Positions 11,100 to 22,305 of a stretch of 64,000 bases of DNA are shown in pieces. Each line of letters starts with the position of its first letter. Positions within the stretch are counted from its first letter, which is position 1. This DNA is from Dipteris shenzhenensis (taxonomy: Eukaryota; Polypodiophyta; Polypodiopsida; Gleicheniales). The notes under the pieces were generated by a model. It worked only from the letters and a program-made list of their open reading frames with translations. It was not told where the DNA came from and did not search any database. The position numbers and the translations under genes are program-made. The stretch is from assembly GCA_047967505.1 (NCBI GenBank), contig CM106540.1; one strand, given 5' to 3'.

Positions 11100-12976
11100 T
11101 TACTTTTTCGGCCCAATGCCAAGTCGATGAAGATACCTCTCCATCAAGTCTCTTCCAAGAGCCTTCGTGACGATGTCCGCAACATTCTCTGTAGTTGGAC
11201 AGTACACCAAGTTGCAACATTCTCTGTAGTCGGACAGTACACCAAGTCGACCTCTCCATCCATGATCAGCTCGTGTACAAAGTGATATTGAATCTCAATG
11301 TGTTTTGTGCGAGTGTGGAACACCGGGTTCTTTGCAATTGCCATGCAACTCTGATTGTCACATGATAACTGTGTAGGCTTGTTCTGCACTACACCCATGT
11401 CCACCAAAATCCTCCTCAACCACACTGCCTCGCAAGAAGCAGAGCATGCAGATTTGTACTCGGCCTCGGTAGAAGAAAGAGAAACTGTGGGTTGCTTCTT
11501 GCTGACCCATGACACAACTCCAGATCCAAATGAGAAACAGTACCCTATCATTGATCTCTTGCTGTCCACGTCTCCTGCCCAATCTGAGTCATAGAATCCG
11601 GTCAAGATGTTGCCCTTGGTATAGGTGATGCCATAATCAAGTGTGCCTTTGATGTATTTCAGCACCCGCATCCCTGCCCTCCAATGGTTCTCCTGAGGCT
11701 TATTCGAAAACTTGCTAAGTACACTAGTCGCAAAGCTGATGTCTGGCTGTGTGTTGCACAGGTAGATCAAGCTGTCCACAAGCCTTCTGTACTTCGCTTC
11801 ATCCACCAGTGGTGATGAATCCTCATTTGAGAGCTTCGCATCAACCTCCATAGGGGTACCAACTGTCTTGCACTCAGCCATGCCAAATGCCTTCAGTATC
11901 TCTCCAGCATACTTCAGCTATGAAATGAAGATCTGTTTCGGCTCCTGCCAAACTTCAATCCCCAAACAAAAATGCATCAGTCCTGTCATTTCAAACTCTC
12001 TTCCTAGCAAATGCTTTGTCTGTGATATCTTCTCTTCATGGTTCCCTGTTATGACAAGGTCGTCCACATAAAGGACCACAATCATACACCTGCCTCCTTC
12101 TCTGAAGATATACAAATTTGCATCAAATGGGCTCCTCCTGAACCCGTTTTATAGAAAGTAGGCATCAATTCGCTGGTACCACGCTCGTGGGGCCTGTTTC
12201 AGCCTGTAAAGTGCCTTCTTCAATTTGCAGACTTTACCTTCTGAACCGGGGATCTCAAAACTTGGTGGTTGTTCCACGTATACCTCCTCCTTGAGATCTC
12301 CATTCAGAAAGGCAGATTTCACATCCATCTGAAACACGGGCCAACTTCCCTGGGCAGCTTAAGCCAAAACACTACGAATTGTGGTTAGTCGAGCTGTCAG
12401 AGCAAAAGTACCTTGATAATCAAAACCATGTACCTGTGCAAATCCTTTTGCAATGAGCCGAGCCTTGTACTTATCCAATGTGCCGTCGGACTTGTACTTG
12501 GTCTTGTACACCCACTTGGTTCCGATTACCTTGCGTTTTGGTGGACGATCCACAAGGTCCCAAGTGTTGTTCTTCATTATGGAGCCATACTCCGACTGCA
12601 TAGCCTCCATCCAGCTATCATCGCCCTATGCCTCTTCAAGACACTTGGGTTCATCAGCACGGATCACTTCTGTCATCAAAGCATAGTTGACCAAGTGTTC
12701 CTGCACCCTCCTTTGCTCCTCTAATCTCTTGGACCGGTGGTGTTCAGATGGTTCCTCCTCAATGGCTGGAGGTTCTTTGCCGTCCAAAAGCTGCTTTACC
12801 CACTTCAGGAATGGCCGTTGCTGTTGTGGTTCTGCAGGCTCTTCTTCATCTTCTTTGTCTTGAATCCTCCCAAGCACCATTGGGGGAGTTCGGTCTGTTG
12901 TTGGTGGTGGTAGTGGATGGATATCCTGGTCCTGGTTGTCTGGGAAGGAAGCATCCTCCTCTAATTGATGCGGCTA
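11100..12976 (-). pseudogene. Copia pol pseudogene A: reverse transcriptase and RNase H
   Basis: Read from 12976 downwards. First a hydrophilic linker, then the RT start (NNTWDLVDRPP near 12560), the [13 protein letters not shown] segment (12330), LKQAPRAWY and the catalytic YVDDLVITG (about 12060). RNase H follows, with [22 protein letters not shown] and TKHIEIQYHFV (11620-11280). Pol ends with a TAA at 11100-11102 just before the polypurine tract. Lesions relative to copy B and to the family are stops near 12360, 12150 and 11936 and a 35-bp tandem duplication at 11181-11250 that shifts the frame. Integrase, protease and gag are missing: the upstream end joins a gypsy fragment. Confidence 0.9.
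11181..11250 (-). repeat. 35-bp tandem duplication inside RNase H
   Basis: The unit 11181-11215 is repeated at 11216-11250 with about two differences. The second copia element (around 16275-16310) has it only once. Because 35 is not a multiple of 3, the RNase H C-terminus goes out of frame. Confidence 0.88.
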
Positions 12977-13777
12977 TCCAAGAACACCTGTAAAAACTTA
13001 TTCAGAAATGACTTGAAAGCTGTGAACATGACTCACTAGAATGTGGCTGGGGCATTACAAAGGCCAAATGGCATGACTCTATATGCAAAAATACCCCATT
13101 CTGTAGCAAATGCTATTTTTGATTGGTCTTTAGGATTAATTTTCACTTGGTTATAGCCACTGAAGCCATCTAAGAAGCTATATATTTCAGAGCCTACCAC
13201 CTTTTCCAACACTGTTTTTGTTAAGGGTAGGGGATAGTGATGCCTAATCGTGGCAGCATTTACATTTTTGAAGTTTACGCATATTCTAAGCTTCTTCTTG
13301 CGTTTAGGCACAATGACGATGGGTGAAACCCAATCAATGTGCTCTATCTCGTAGATGAATCTGGCATCTGGGAATTTTTCCAGCTCATCATAAACCATGG
13401 TGCCATATTTTTTTAGGATTTATGCAATAAGGTCCACATACCTTAGGGTGAGCACCTTCCCTTATAGATATTGTGTGTACTGCCATGTCTGGTGAAATTC
13501 CTTTCATCTCTTTGTATGACCATGCTAGGCAGTCACAGTATTCCATTAGGAGTGCTTTGAGTTTGGTTTCATCTTCTTGTTGAAGCTGTTTCCTTATGAA
13601 AACCGCTTTTTCTTCCTCCCCTTCAAGGGCGAGGTTTATTGTGCGTGTTTTTGCCGGTTCCTCATAGATTGGAGTTTCTCCAATGCTATCTAATTCTTGC
13701 ACTTCAGATTCTCTTAATGGTCTTGGCATTGCTATTGGCGCATTGCCACTTGTGTAATTCTTGAAGTATTCCGGCAC
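12977..13777 (-). pseudogene. Gypsy reverse transcriptase, N-terminal part
   Basis: The RT part carries DWVSPIVIVPK, RICVNFKNVN, SFLDGFSGYNQV (first catalytic Asp) and MPFGLCNAPATF, all classic Ty3/gypsy RT motifs. The two codons after ATF are stops, then the frame runs on to KFLQVFLD at the junction. An extra A in an A-run near 13415 separates the upstream region (13777-13388) from the RT frame. The second half of the RT active-site box and everything after it is absent, so the product would be inactive. Confidence 0.88.
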
Positions 13778-13813
13778 TTCTCGAAGATCGACCTCTGATG
13801 GTGTTGAACTAGC

Positions 13814-14350
13814 CTAACATGTGCCATGTATACTGGGTGGCATAGTTTCATTTACCAATTTGTTAGGCTCTTTTTGACTTTCTTTTTCTGAAGTCTCCTG
13901 ATGGAGCTTCATCTGCACATGTGGCTTATATTTTCGAAACTTTTTACGTTGGGAACTATGGGGTAACTTTTCCACTAATAAGGTGTTTCCAAGTAAGGGT
14001 TCATTTGCTAAGCATACTCCTTCCAATCCCTCAGGGGACCATTCAAGAGGCGGTGGCTCTGATTTTGAGGGAGCTAGCTTTGCAAGGTACAATTCGATGA
14101 TCCTTGTTTGGACTTGTTCGAATTCATTGAAGTGTTTGGCTTTGTCTTTTCTATGATTTCCTCCTTCAGCTTTCTTGCGGGATCTTCTGCTGTTATTCAA
14201 CTTTGGAGGTTCAACTTTTGGGAGTTCAACTGCCATTAGGGCATGCAGAATGGCTAAGTCATTATCAAAGATTTGATCTTCAATTTTAGCATTTATAGCC
14301 TCTATTTCAAGGTCCCAAGGAAAATCTGAGTCATCATTGTATGGGTACAT
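13814..14350 (-). pseudogene. Gypsy pol linker between protease and RT
   Basis: A 178-codon ORF, rich in Lys, Glu and Pro, whose order between protease and RT matches the spacer found in many plant gypsy elements. It contains a KKFRKYK-type basic patch. It has no recognised catalytic motif. The 14351-14733 interval joins it to the protease in another frame with stops. Confidence 0.6.
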
Positions 14351-14733
14351 TCTTCAGGTTCATTATCCCACTCGAGGTCAACCATAAAGAATGGCATCTC
14401 TAGATCGATTGGTTCTTCATGTGTGAGTGGAGGATCGACTTGTAGCACCTTAGCATCTATCTATGAGAAGATGGGGTCTAATGAATGGCAGTTGTCGATG
14501 GTTGCCAATGTTTGTGTCCAGTTATTGACATTTCTTTGTGAATTGCCTGCTATGGCATGCTATTGCAAGGGAGCTGATTTGCTTGAGATTATCATTGAAG
14601 ATGTGTCATCCAACGCTCTAAGCACATTTGGTTTTATAGCTCCTATCCCCACATTCACCCTTACTGCGGTGTCGCGATTCTGGATTGTTAGTCAATCAGT
14701 TCCGTAGTCATGGAGGACTGATGCTTCCCGTAA

Positions 14734-15476
14734 CTAAGGATGTCCCAGTAAGATTTGATGGGATTTTTTGGGGAGATCCAAGATTTGGAATTGAAGGGAA
14801 AAGCGGACTCTTGCGATCTTTGTGGACACACCATTTACTATTCCCAAGGGTTTAGCTCGTGAATCATTGGCAAGGCGTATGTTGAAATTAGCCTTTTGCA
14901 TTGGTAGGAGACCCCATTCTTCATAGAGCTCCTTTGATAGGACATTTACACCTGCTCCACCATCCACTATGGCTTGGACTTCATTATATGCCTTGTGGAT
15001 CAAAGGCACAGTAATGTTGCATATGTCATCTCTCTCACCCATCTGCACAAGGATATCTTCAATGTCGTTCATAGGTGGAGGGAGATTTGCGAGTTCAATC
15101 CATCCTTTGAAACTCTCCCAGAGATCGGGACAATTCTGTAGGAGGATTCCAATGGGAATTGACATAGGGCAACTCAGGATGCTAGAGAGTGCGGCTCCTT
15201 CAAGTTGACGTGGCAGTATATTATGTTGCGGAGTTTGTTGTTGGAACAGAGGCTCGAGTACAGTATCAATACTTTGTGGGGCCAAGTCATGGATTGGGTC
15301 TTGAGCTTGTTTCTCAGCCTCAAATTGAGCTTGTTTCTCAGTCTCAAATTGAGCTTGTTTCTCAGTCTCAAATTGAGCTTGTTCCTTTTGTACCCATTGT
15401 TGAAGTGCCTGAAAGCGAGCCTTCTCCACCTCTGCATTTGGGTATGGAGCTTCCTTTATTTGAGGCTTGGGAGTTG
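14734..15476 (-). pseudogene. Gypsy aspartic protease with Gln-rich leader
   Basis: The protease flap and active site appear as QAIVDGGAGVNVLSKELY, where DGGA replaces the usual D-T/S-G-A. It is followed by a typical ILLGHP end. Upstream (15300-15375) a 24-bp unit encoding QAQFETEK is present three times in tandem. The ORF reads on past 15476 into LTR B, so its apparent first about 28 codons are LTR sequence and not protease. The stop at 14734 lies just after the protease. Confidence 0.85.
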
Positions 15477-16163
15477 TGTAAGAAAACAATACAACGTCTG
15501 TGCTCAATAGACAACAAGATCTCGTACACAAGAGAGAAAAATAGATAGTATGGAGAATCAAAAATTTGATTACTGTAGAACTGATACAATAGATGGCGCT
15601 GCCTCCCAGCCATGCGCTCCTGTGAAAGAAGCTTCGATGGTGAGCTAGAAGCAGTAGAGGACGAAGGTTGGATGCTAAGGAATCAGGGTTGCTGTAGCCA
15701 GTGATGAAATGGGCTTCATGGGCTCGCTCTTATATAGCCACCAGTCGTAGTCGGTTAGACCCAATTTGGTGACCGACCCAGTATGCCCAAAACGGCCAAG
15801 GTCCCAAAATAGGCCATCGACCACACGATAGAACTGATGCACAAAATAGAGCAACAACCATCCGAGATCATCTGGGACTCCAAACGGGCCCCACAACCTG
15901 AGAGTGGGCTGCCCTAAGAATTGCTCCATCTACCCTCAGTGCGGTCAGCCAAGGGATGCCTTTTCGCACTTGCATGTAGCCTAGTTGGCAGTGTGCCAAC
16001 TCTGTCCAGCCATCAGGCCACACGTGGCCCCCATCTGGTGTCCAAACCAAGACCTACCGGATAACCGAGCTACTCAAATGCCTTCTTCTCATATGGGGGA
16101 CTTACAAGTAGAGTTATCTAGTTCCCGCGTAGTTACACAAGAGTGGAGCATTGATATCTAACA
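15477..16163 (-). repeat. Copia LTR B
   Basis: A 687-bp LTR of the same family as LTR A, reading TGTTAGATATC...GTTTTCTTACA on the minus strand. It has the same polypurine start (16164-16173) and TATA box (15729-15738). Its outer end abuts gypsy DNA. It belongs to copia pol B to its right. Relative to LTR A it lacks about 30 bp near 15860 and a few bases near 16000. Confidence 0.88.
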
Positions 16164-16193
16164 CCCCCCCTCAATGTCCACCCGCAAGTGAAC

Positions 16194-18220
16194 TTACTTT
16201 TTCATCCCAATGCCAAGTCGATGAAGATGCCTCTCCAACAAGTCTCTTCCAAGAAACTTCGTGAAGATGTCCGTAGCATTCTTTGTAGTTGGACAGTACA
16301 CCAAGTCGACCTTTCCATCCATGATGAGCTCACGTACAAAGTGATATTGAATGTCAATGTGTTTTGTGTGAGCGTGGAACACAGGGTTCTTTGCAATTGC
16401 CATGCAGCTCTAATTGTCACATGATAACTGCGTAGGCTTGTTCTGCACTGCACCCATGTCCCCCAAAATCCTCCTCAACCACACTACCTCACAGCATGCT
16501 GATTTGTACTCAGCCTCGGTAGAAGAAAGAGCAACTGTAGGTTGCTTCTTGCTGACCCATGACATAGCTCCAGATCCAAGTGAGAAACAGTAACCTGTCA
16601 CTGATCTCTTGATCCGATCAAGATGTTGCCCTTGGTATAGGTGATGCCATAATCAAGTGTGCCTTTGATTTCTGTCAGCACCTGCATCCCTGCCCTCCAA
16701 TGGTTCGCTCGGGGCTTATTGGAAAACTTGCTTAGTACACCAGTCGCAAAGCTGATGTCCGGCTGCGTGTTGCACAAGTAAATCAAACTGCCCACAAGTC
16801 TTCTGTACTTTGCTTCGTCCACTAGTGGTGATGAATCCTCGTTTGAGAGCCTCACGTCAACCTCCATAGGGGTACCAATTGTCTTGCGCTCAGCCATGCC
16901 AAGTGCCTTCAGTATCTCTCTAGCATACTTCAGTTGTGAAATGAAGATCTATTTCGGCTCTTGCCAAACTTTAATCCCCAAACAGAAATGCATCAGTTCG
17001 AGGTCTGTCATTTCAAACTCTCTTCCTAGTAAATGCTTTGTCTACGAGATCTTCTCTTCATGGTTGCCTATTATGACAAGGTCGTTCACATAAAGAACCA
17101 CGATCATACACCTGCCTCCTCTGAAGATATACAAATTTGCATCAGATGGGCTCCTCCTGAACCGGTTTTGTAGAAAGTAGGCATCAATCTGCTGGTACCA
17201 CGCTCGTGGGGCCTGTTTTAGCCCATAAAGTGCCTTCTTCAGTTTACAGACTTTACCTTCTGAACCGGGGATCACAAAACCTAGTGGTTGTTAAACGTAT
17301 ACCTCCTCCTTGAGATCTCCATTCAGAAAGGTGGATTTTACATCCATCTAAAACATGGGCCCACTTCCCTAGGCAGCTAAAGCCAAAACACTGCGAATTG
17401 TGGTTAGTCGAGTTGTGGGAGCAAAAATATCTTGATAATTAAAACCATGTACCTGTGCGAATCCTTTTGCCACAAGCCGAGCCTTGTACTTATCCAACGT
17501 GCCGTCGGACTTGTACTTGGTCTTGTACACCCACTTGGTGCTGATTACCTTGCATTTTGGTGGACGATCCACAAGGTCCCAAGTGTTGTTCTTCATTATG
17601 GAGCCATACTCTGACTGCATAGCCTCCATCCACCTATCATCACCCTGTGCCTCTTTAAGACACTTGGGTTCATCAGCACGGATCACCTCTGTCATCAAAG
17701 CGTAGTTGACCAAGTGTTCCTACACCCTCCTTTGCTCCTCTAATCTCTTGGAGCGGTGGTGCTCGGATGGTTCCTCCTCAATGGCTGGAGGTTCTCTGCC
17801 ATCCAAAAGCTACTTTACCCAATTCAGAAATGGCCATTGCCATTGTGGTTCTGCAGGCTCGTCTTCCTCTTCTTTATCTTGAATCCTCCCAAGCACCATT
17901 GGGGGAGTTCGGTCTACTGTTGGTGGTTGTATTGGATGGATATCCTGGTCCTGGTTGTCTGGGAAGGAAGCATCCTCCTCCAATTGATGCGGCTATTCTG
18001 AGAAGACCACATCGCGACTTACTATTACCTTCTTGGTAATAGGGTTATAGAGATGGTAACCCTTCGCCTCTTCACTGTAGCCCAAGAAAATACACTTCCG
18101 GCTCTTCGGTTCCCATTTGGTCCTGTTAGCATCAGGGACATGCACAAAACAGTCATATCCAAAAACTTTGAAATGTGCAGCTGAAGGTTTCTTACCAAAA
18201 AAGGCCTGCAGTGGAGTCAT
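16194..18220 (-). pseudogene. Copia pol pseudogene B: integrase tail, RT, RNase H
   Basis: The minus-strand order from 18220 is the integrase C-terminal segment (FKVFGYDCFVHVPDA...CIFLGYSEEAKGY, ending DVVFSE), a linker, the RT N-terminus (17713-17369), LKQAPRAWY (about 17200), the RT active site, then RNase H and the pol stop at 16194-16196. The RT box reads YVND instead of YVDD: the Asp codon is AAC at 17086-17084, which would abolish polymerisation. An in-frame TAG replaces CAG near 16950, and a deletion at 16600-16615 removes the DSDWAG segment of RNase H. It shares family, motifs and order with copia A. Confidence 0.9.
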
Positions 18221-18285
18221 CCTGCCGTTTACAGCCTTCGTGTAGCTACATTGAGAATGTAAACTACCGTGTTACATGCTTCAGC

Positions 18286-19164
18286 CTAGAAAGTCTTTGG
18301 CAAATCTTTCCTTTTCATCATACTCCGGCCCATTTTGTAGATGACGCGCATCTTGCATTCTGCTACTCCATTTTGCTGTGATGTATGTGGTGGGGGTTTC
18401 TGCCTCTTGATCCCGTGACTTTTGCAGTAACTTTCGAATTTAGTTGACGTGAACTCTCCACCTCTGTGTGATCTCAATTTCTTCACCTTCCTCCCCGTTT
18501 CTTTCTCGACCATTACATGCCATTCCTTGAACTTACTAAAAGCCTCGTCTTTAGTCTTCAGGAAGTATATCCATATCCTTCTACTGTAGTCGTCGATCAG
18601 TGTCATGAAGTAGTAGGAACCACCCAAAGCTTCTGTTTCCATCTTTCCATAGAGGTCCGTGTGAACGAGCTCTAGAGGAGCCTTTGCCCTACTGGCCTTT
18701 TTAGGAGCATTACAATTCTGTTTATTCTTCCATGGGTGGCACATTCGACACAAAATCCTCAACTGTCCTAGCATGGTTTGCCAATCGGTGTAGATAGGGC
18801 AAGAGACTTGAGTGGAGAACTGTATCCATGCGATTTCCCCCATAAAAGTCGGTGGGACAATGTATGTGTTTGTGGGATTTTGATTCTTCTCTGCATTGTC
18901 ATCCATAAACAACATTTCCAAAGGGTCAAAGTATTGCCAGTCAACGTTGGCCAAGCACTTCCCAAATTTGGGCTTCGCATGCCCCTGTCCTCTTCCTACA
19001 TTCGTGGCCTTTGTGGTACATTTATCTTGGCTATACTCAAACACAAAGAAGGGTGTGTAGCTAGTGGCTTGGCGACATTCTCCCTTTAGTAGGCCCAACA
19101 ATCTCTGCAGATTGTACTGTTGTACCAAGCTCCAAATAGCCACATCAAACTGCCTCCCCACCAA
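18286..19164 (-). pseudogene. Copia integrase core with damaged catalytic Asp
   Basis: A 292-codon ORF. The C-terminal 150 residues are a copia integrase core: APLELVHTDLYG (first Asp), YYFMTLIDDYSRR, LRSHRGGEF where the second catalytic Asp is His (codon 18468-18466), and QQNGVAECKM, which retains the Glu. A CRMC pair before it recalls the integrase zinc-binding end. The first about 170 residues are not recognised and may be frame-shifted gag/pre-integrase or flanking DNA. The frame breaks at 18286 before the domain seen at 18220. The upstream end meets the 19160 direct repeat. Confidence 0.85.
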
Positions 19165-20153
19165 CTAGTGAATGGACTCATGAAGAAGGAGATTGATGAA
19201 GGAATGGGAGAAGATGCACGATGAAAGCCATACAGCTGTAGGAGAGCCTTGGGGCTTCATGTTTATTGGTGGGAGATCTTCAAGGAAAGGGAGAAAATAA
19301 TCTGTAGCAATGTTGTATTCTGAGTGTTGCATGGAGGACCATCGTTCTTCACATCAAACCTTGGCCTAAGGTCTTCAAAGCAGGCCTCCATCATCTGCCA
19401 TTGATGGATACACTTTGTAATGGACAATGAGGTCACTACACCACATTTTTAATGGGCAAGGAAGGCATTCATTTTCCCAAGTACTATATGTCCTTAGACA
19501 TTATTAATTATCTACCCTTACACATAGGATTCTCTTCAAGAAAATCACGTATTCCTCATAAAATATAAAAAAACTAGGGAATTCCAACTCCATTGGTGGA
19601 TTAGGAGGCATAATAAATACTCCGCTCATAATGGTCTTACCACCTTAGATATATTATTTGCCCTCGAAAAGATATGTGGCTTATTGGGCAGTGTGTAGTC
19701 TCAAAGATAGGTAATGGGTAGTGTGTAGTGGTACAGCACACCCCATCCCGCCATGGTGCATTTGGATATCAGCAATCCATCATCATCATATTGGGTGATA
19801 CACATCATTTATGAAGCATGTATATGGCACTGGTACTAGCTAGGTGGCACCATTGATAATAATAATTTCATATCAACCATGTGTGGTACTTTCACCATTG
19901 TGGCCTTTTTCACCATGGGTATCATGGTGCCCCAATATTCCTATGCCCATATATGGCATACAATATATAGAATGAGTGTTCCAATAATCCTAATGGATGC
20001 AATAACATCCTCAAATCTATATTTGCCAAACCTTTTCAATTACTACACAAAAAATATACAAAAATCAATCACACTTCAAGTCTCTAACCTTTCTTCCATT
20101 GAGGTCACTAGCAAAGATGAGGCCAAAGCAAGACCAATTAGGTCCTATCCAGT
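19160..20153. repeat. Long direct repeat, copy 1
   Basis: About 990 bp is repeated at 20927-21841 in the same orientation. Both start CCAACTAGTGAATGGACTC and end AATTAGGTCCTAT. Copy 2 lacks about 75 bp present here at 19740-19830. The ends are TAG...CTA rather than TG...CA. The arrangement (direct repeat, 773-bp interior, direct repeat) resembles a small LTR-type element, but no primer site or polypurine tract was identified. Confidence 0.8.
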
Positions 20154-20926
20154 GGTTGTCAAGCTGTTCAGCTCAAATTCAGACTACACAGATACACCAT
20201 AGTAAGACCACTACTGTGAAACAAGACTAGATATAAGAGTGTACATATCTTGCACATGCGATATACTCAACCAACCTTGATTGCCGATAGCTACATAGAG
20301 TTTGTGAGCACGATTATACCGCTTGACGAATCCAAGGGAATGGTCCAAGCTTTTAGACCAGTCTTCTGCATGAATATCTCTGACTGTGTATGCATATGAT
20401 TGGACTCATGAGCTATAATCCGTATCGTGTCTGTCGTCAGAGCCATGGAGCTTGTCTCACACTTTTTGTGGATCTGACAAACACTCATATCTCAAAGCTG
20501 GCTCCTTCATACTAAATAATGTTTCCACTAAACGACATCAGTGAGTGTAGAAAAAAGGAACTGGGATCTGAGCTCTCCAAAAACAACCAATCCCTCCTAT
20601 ACAAAACTCGCCAAGTGCAAGCGAAGTCTCCTGCACGTTCCAAAGTGAAGAGCTCTAGTGCCTATGCAAAATTCAAAACTGAGAGTCGATAGAGAAAAAT
20701 GGCAATACTTTCGTGGGCATAAGGCTCAAAGATCTCGTGAGAGCCCTTACCTGGTTCAGGTCCAACTCCCCGAAGTCTACTGCCATCCCAGGAGCATTGC
20801 TAATGCAGGTTCGTTGAATAGTGGACTGGCAAAAGTCAAATAGTGGGCTCCTAAAGATCTTTACATAGAATCTAGGAGAACTCTACGTGAATGTCTGGCA
20901 TGCCAAGCAAAGTAATGCCCATTCCT
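20154..20926 (-). other. Interior between direct repeats, possible host exon fragments
   Basis: On the minus strand two protein-like stretches occur. One, at about 20830-20749, ends MAVDFGELDLNQ exactly at a consensus CAG|GTAAGG splice donor (20748-20740). The other, at about 20385-20215, contains HSLGFVKRYNRAHKLYV and GWLSISHVQDM. They could be exons of one gene fragment with an intron of about 350 bp. I do not recognise the protein, and the frames across the proposed junction could not be settled. It could also be coincidence. Confidence 0.3.
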
Positions 20927-21841
20927 CCAACTAGTGAATGGACTCGTGAAGTAGGAGATTGATGAAGGAATGGGAGAAGATGCATGATGAAAGCCATATG
21001 GCTATAGGAGAGCCTTGGGCATTCATGTTTATTGGTGGGAGGTCTTCAAGGAAAGGGAGAAAATAATCTGTAGCAATGTTGTATTCTGAGTGTTGCATGG
21101 AGGACCATCATCCTTCACATCAAACCTTGGCCTAAGGTCTTCAAAGCAGGCCTCCATCATTTGCCATTGATGGATACACTTCATAATGGACAATGCGGTC
21201 ACTACACCACATTTTTAATGGGCAAGGAAGGCATTCATTTTCCCAAGTACTATATGTCCTTGGACATTATTAATTATCTATCCTTACACATAGGATTCTC
21301 TTCAAGAAAATCATGTATTCCTCATAAAATATAAAAAACTAGGGAATTCCAACTCCATTGGTGGATTAGGAGGCATAATAAATACTCCCCTCATAATGGT
21401 CTTACCACCTTAGATATATTATTTGCCCTAAAAAAGATATGTGGCTTATTGGGCAGTGTGTAGTCTCAAAGATAAGTGGCTAAATGGGTAGTGTGTAGTG
21501 GTACCACACTAGGTATACGGTACTGGTACTAGCTAGGTGGCACCATTGATAATAATAAATTCATATCAGCCATGTATGGTACTTTCACCATTGTGGCCTT
21601 TTTCACCATGGGTATCATGGTGCCCCAATATTCCTATGCCCATATATGGCATACAATATATAGAATGAGTGTTCCAATAATCCTAATGGATGCAATAACG
21701 TCCTCAAATTTATATTTTCCAAACCTTTTCAATTACTTGCAAAAAATATACAAAAATCAATCACACTTTTAGTCTTAAACCTTTCTTCCATTGGGGTCAC
21801 TAGCAAAGATGAGGCCAGAGCAAGACCAATTAGGTCCTATA
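20927..21841. repeat. Long direct repeat, copy 2
   Basis: The partner of 19160-20153, with roughly 95 percent identity by eye outside indels. ORFs at 19879 and 21572 (MxGTFTIVAFFTMG...) are the same stretch in both copies and truncate differently, so they are not convincing genes. Confidence 0.8.
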
Positions 21842-21883
21842 CATAGTCCCCCTACAATGGATCTACAAAAATCCCCAAGGGGA

Positions 21884-21931
21884 TGTGTGTGTGTGTTTGT
21901 GTGTGTGTATTAGAGAGAGAGAGAGAGAGAG
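21884..21931. repeat. (GT)n(GA)n microsatellite
   Basis: GT repeats with one TTT interruption pass into GA repeats. A G run (21967-21976) follows. Confidence 0.93.
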
Positions 21932-22047
21932 GTACCTTGATAGCTCACTCACAAAGTGAGTATCATGGGGGGGGGGGTATATAGGCAAGGCGCGGTTGCT
22001 TTTCCCAAAAGCATGTTTGTTTAAGATTTTTTTTTTTGGATCTTTTT

Positions 22048-22149
22048 AAGGAAAATTTTTTTTAAAGGGGCCATGTTTGGCGCCCATAGGAGGGCGCTGG
22101 CACCCTCCTCTCAGCGCCAAACATGGCCCCTTTTTTAAAAATTTTCCTT
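22048..22149. repeat. Long hairpin, palindromic module 1
   Basis: Arms of about 36 bases (22048-22085 and 22112-22149) are reverse complements apart from small slips in the A/T runs. The inner half reads GGGGCCATGTTTGGCGC and its complement. The loop contains AGGAGGGCGCTGGCACCCTC, which is itself partly self-complementary. It is the first of several modules built on the same GC-rich core. Confidence 0.9.
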
Positions 22150-22201
22150 TAAAAGAATGGCTTTTAAAAATAAATTTTTTGAAAATAACCAAAAAAAGGG
22201 T

Positions 22202-22253
22202 GAAGTTGGCACCCAGAGGAGGGCACCGGTGCCCTCCTCTGGGCACCAACTTC
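22202..22253. repeat. Loop-less 52-bp palindrome, module 2
   Basis: The two 26-base halves, GAAGTTGG... and ...CCAACTTC, meet at GGCACCGGTGCC with no spacer and pair at 24 of 26 positions. AT-rich DNA flanks it on both sides, as in module 1. Confidence 0.92.
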
Positions 22254-22305
22254 ACTCACTAATTTTTTTTAATTTTTTAAATAAAAATAACCACAAAAAT
22301 GGCAA

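Larger units (their letters stand above)
12977..15476 (-). mobile_element. Captured Ty3/gypsy fragment (protease to RT active site)
   Basis: A minus-strand gypsy segment sits between copia pol A and copia LTR B. From 15476 downwards there is a Gln-rich gag/protease leader, an aspartic protease, a long charged linker (14350-13814), the pre-RT region (13777-13388) and the RT N-terminal half (13398-12977). It stops at the codons for FLD of the RT catalytic FLDD box, exactly at the join to copia DNA. On the other side it abuts the end of LTR B with no primer-binding site. No gypsy LTR, RNase H or integrase is present. Confidence 0.85.

Noticed and set aside
10342-16163. One intact copia element bounded by LTR A and LTR B
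   Set aside because: Gypsy DNA, not a primer-binding site, lies inside LTR B, and gag, protease and integrase of copia are absent between the two LTRs.
19879-20202. Hydrophobic ORF MCGTFTIVAFF...
   Set aside because: It is repeated in the second direct repeat (21572) with a different length and frame end. No domain; likely chance within a non-coding repeat.
22067-22262. ORFs with RGGHRCPPLG repeats on both strands
   Set aside because: They are translations of the palindromic GGCGCC modules. Because the DNA is palindromic, both strands give similar peptides, which argues against a real protein.
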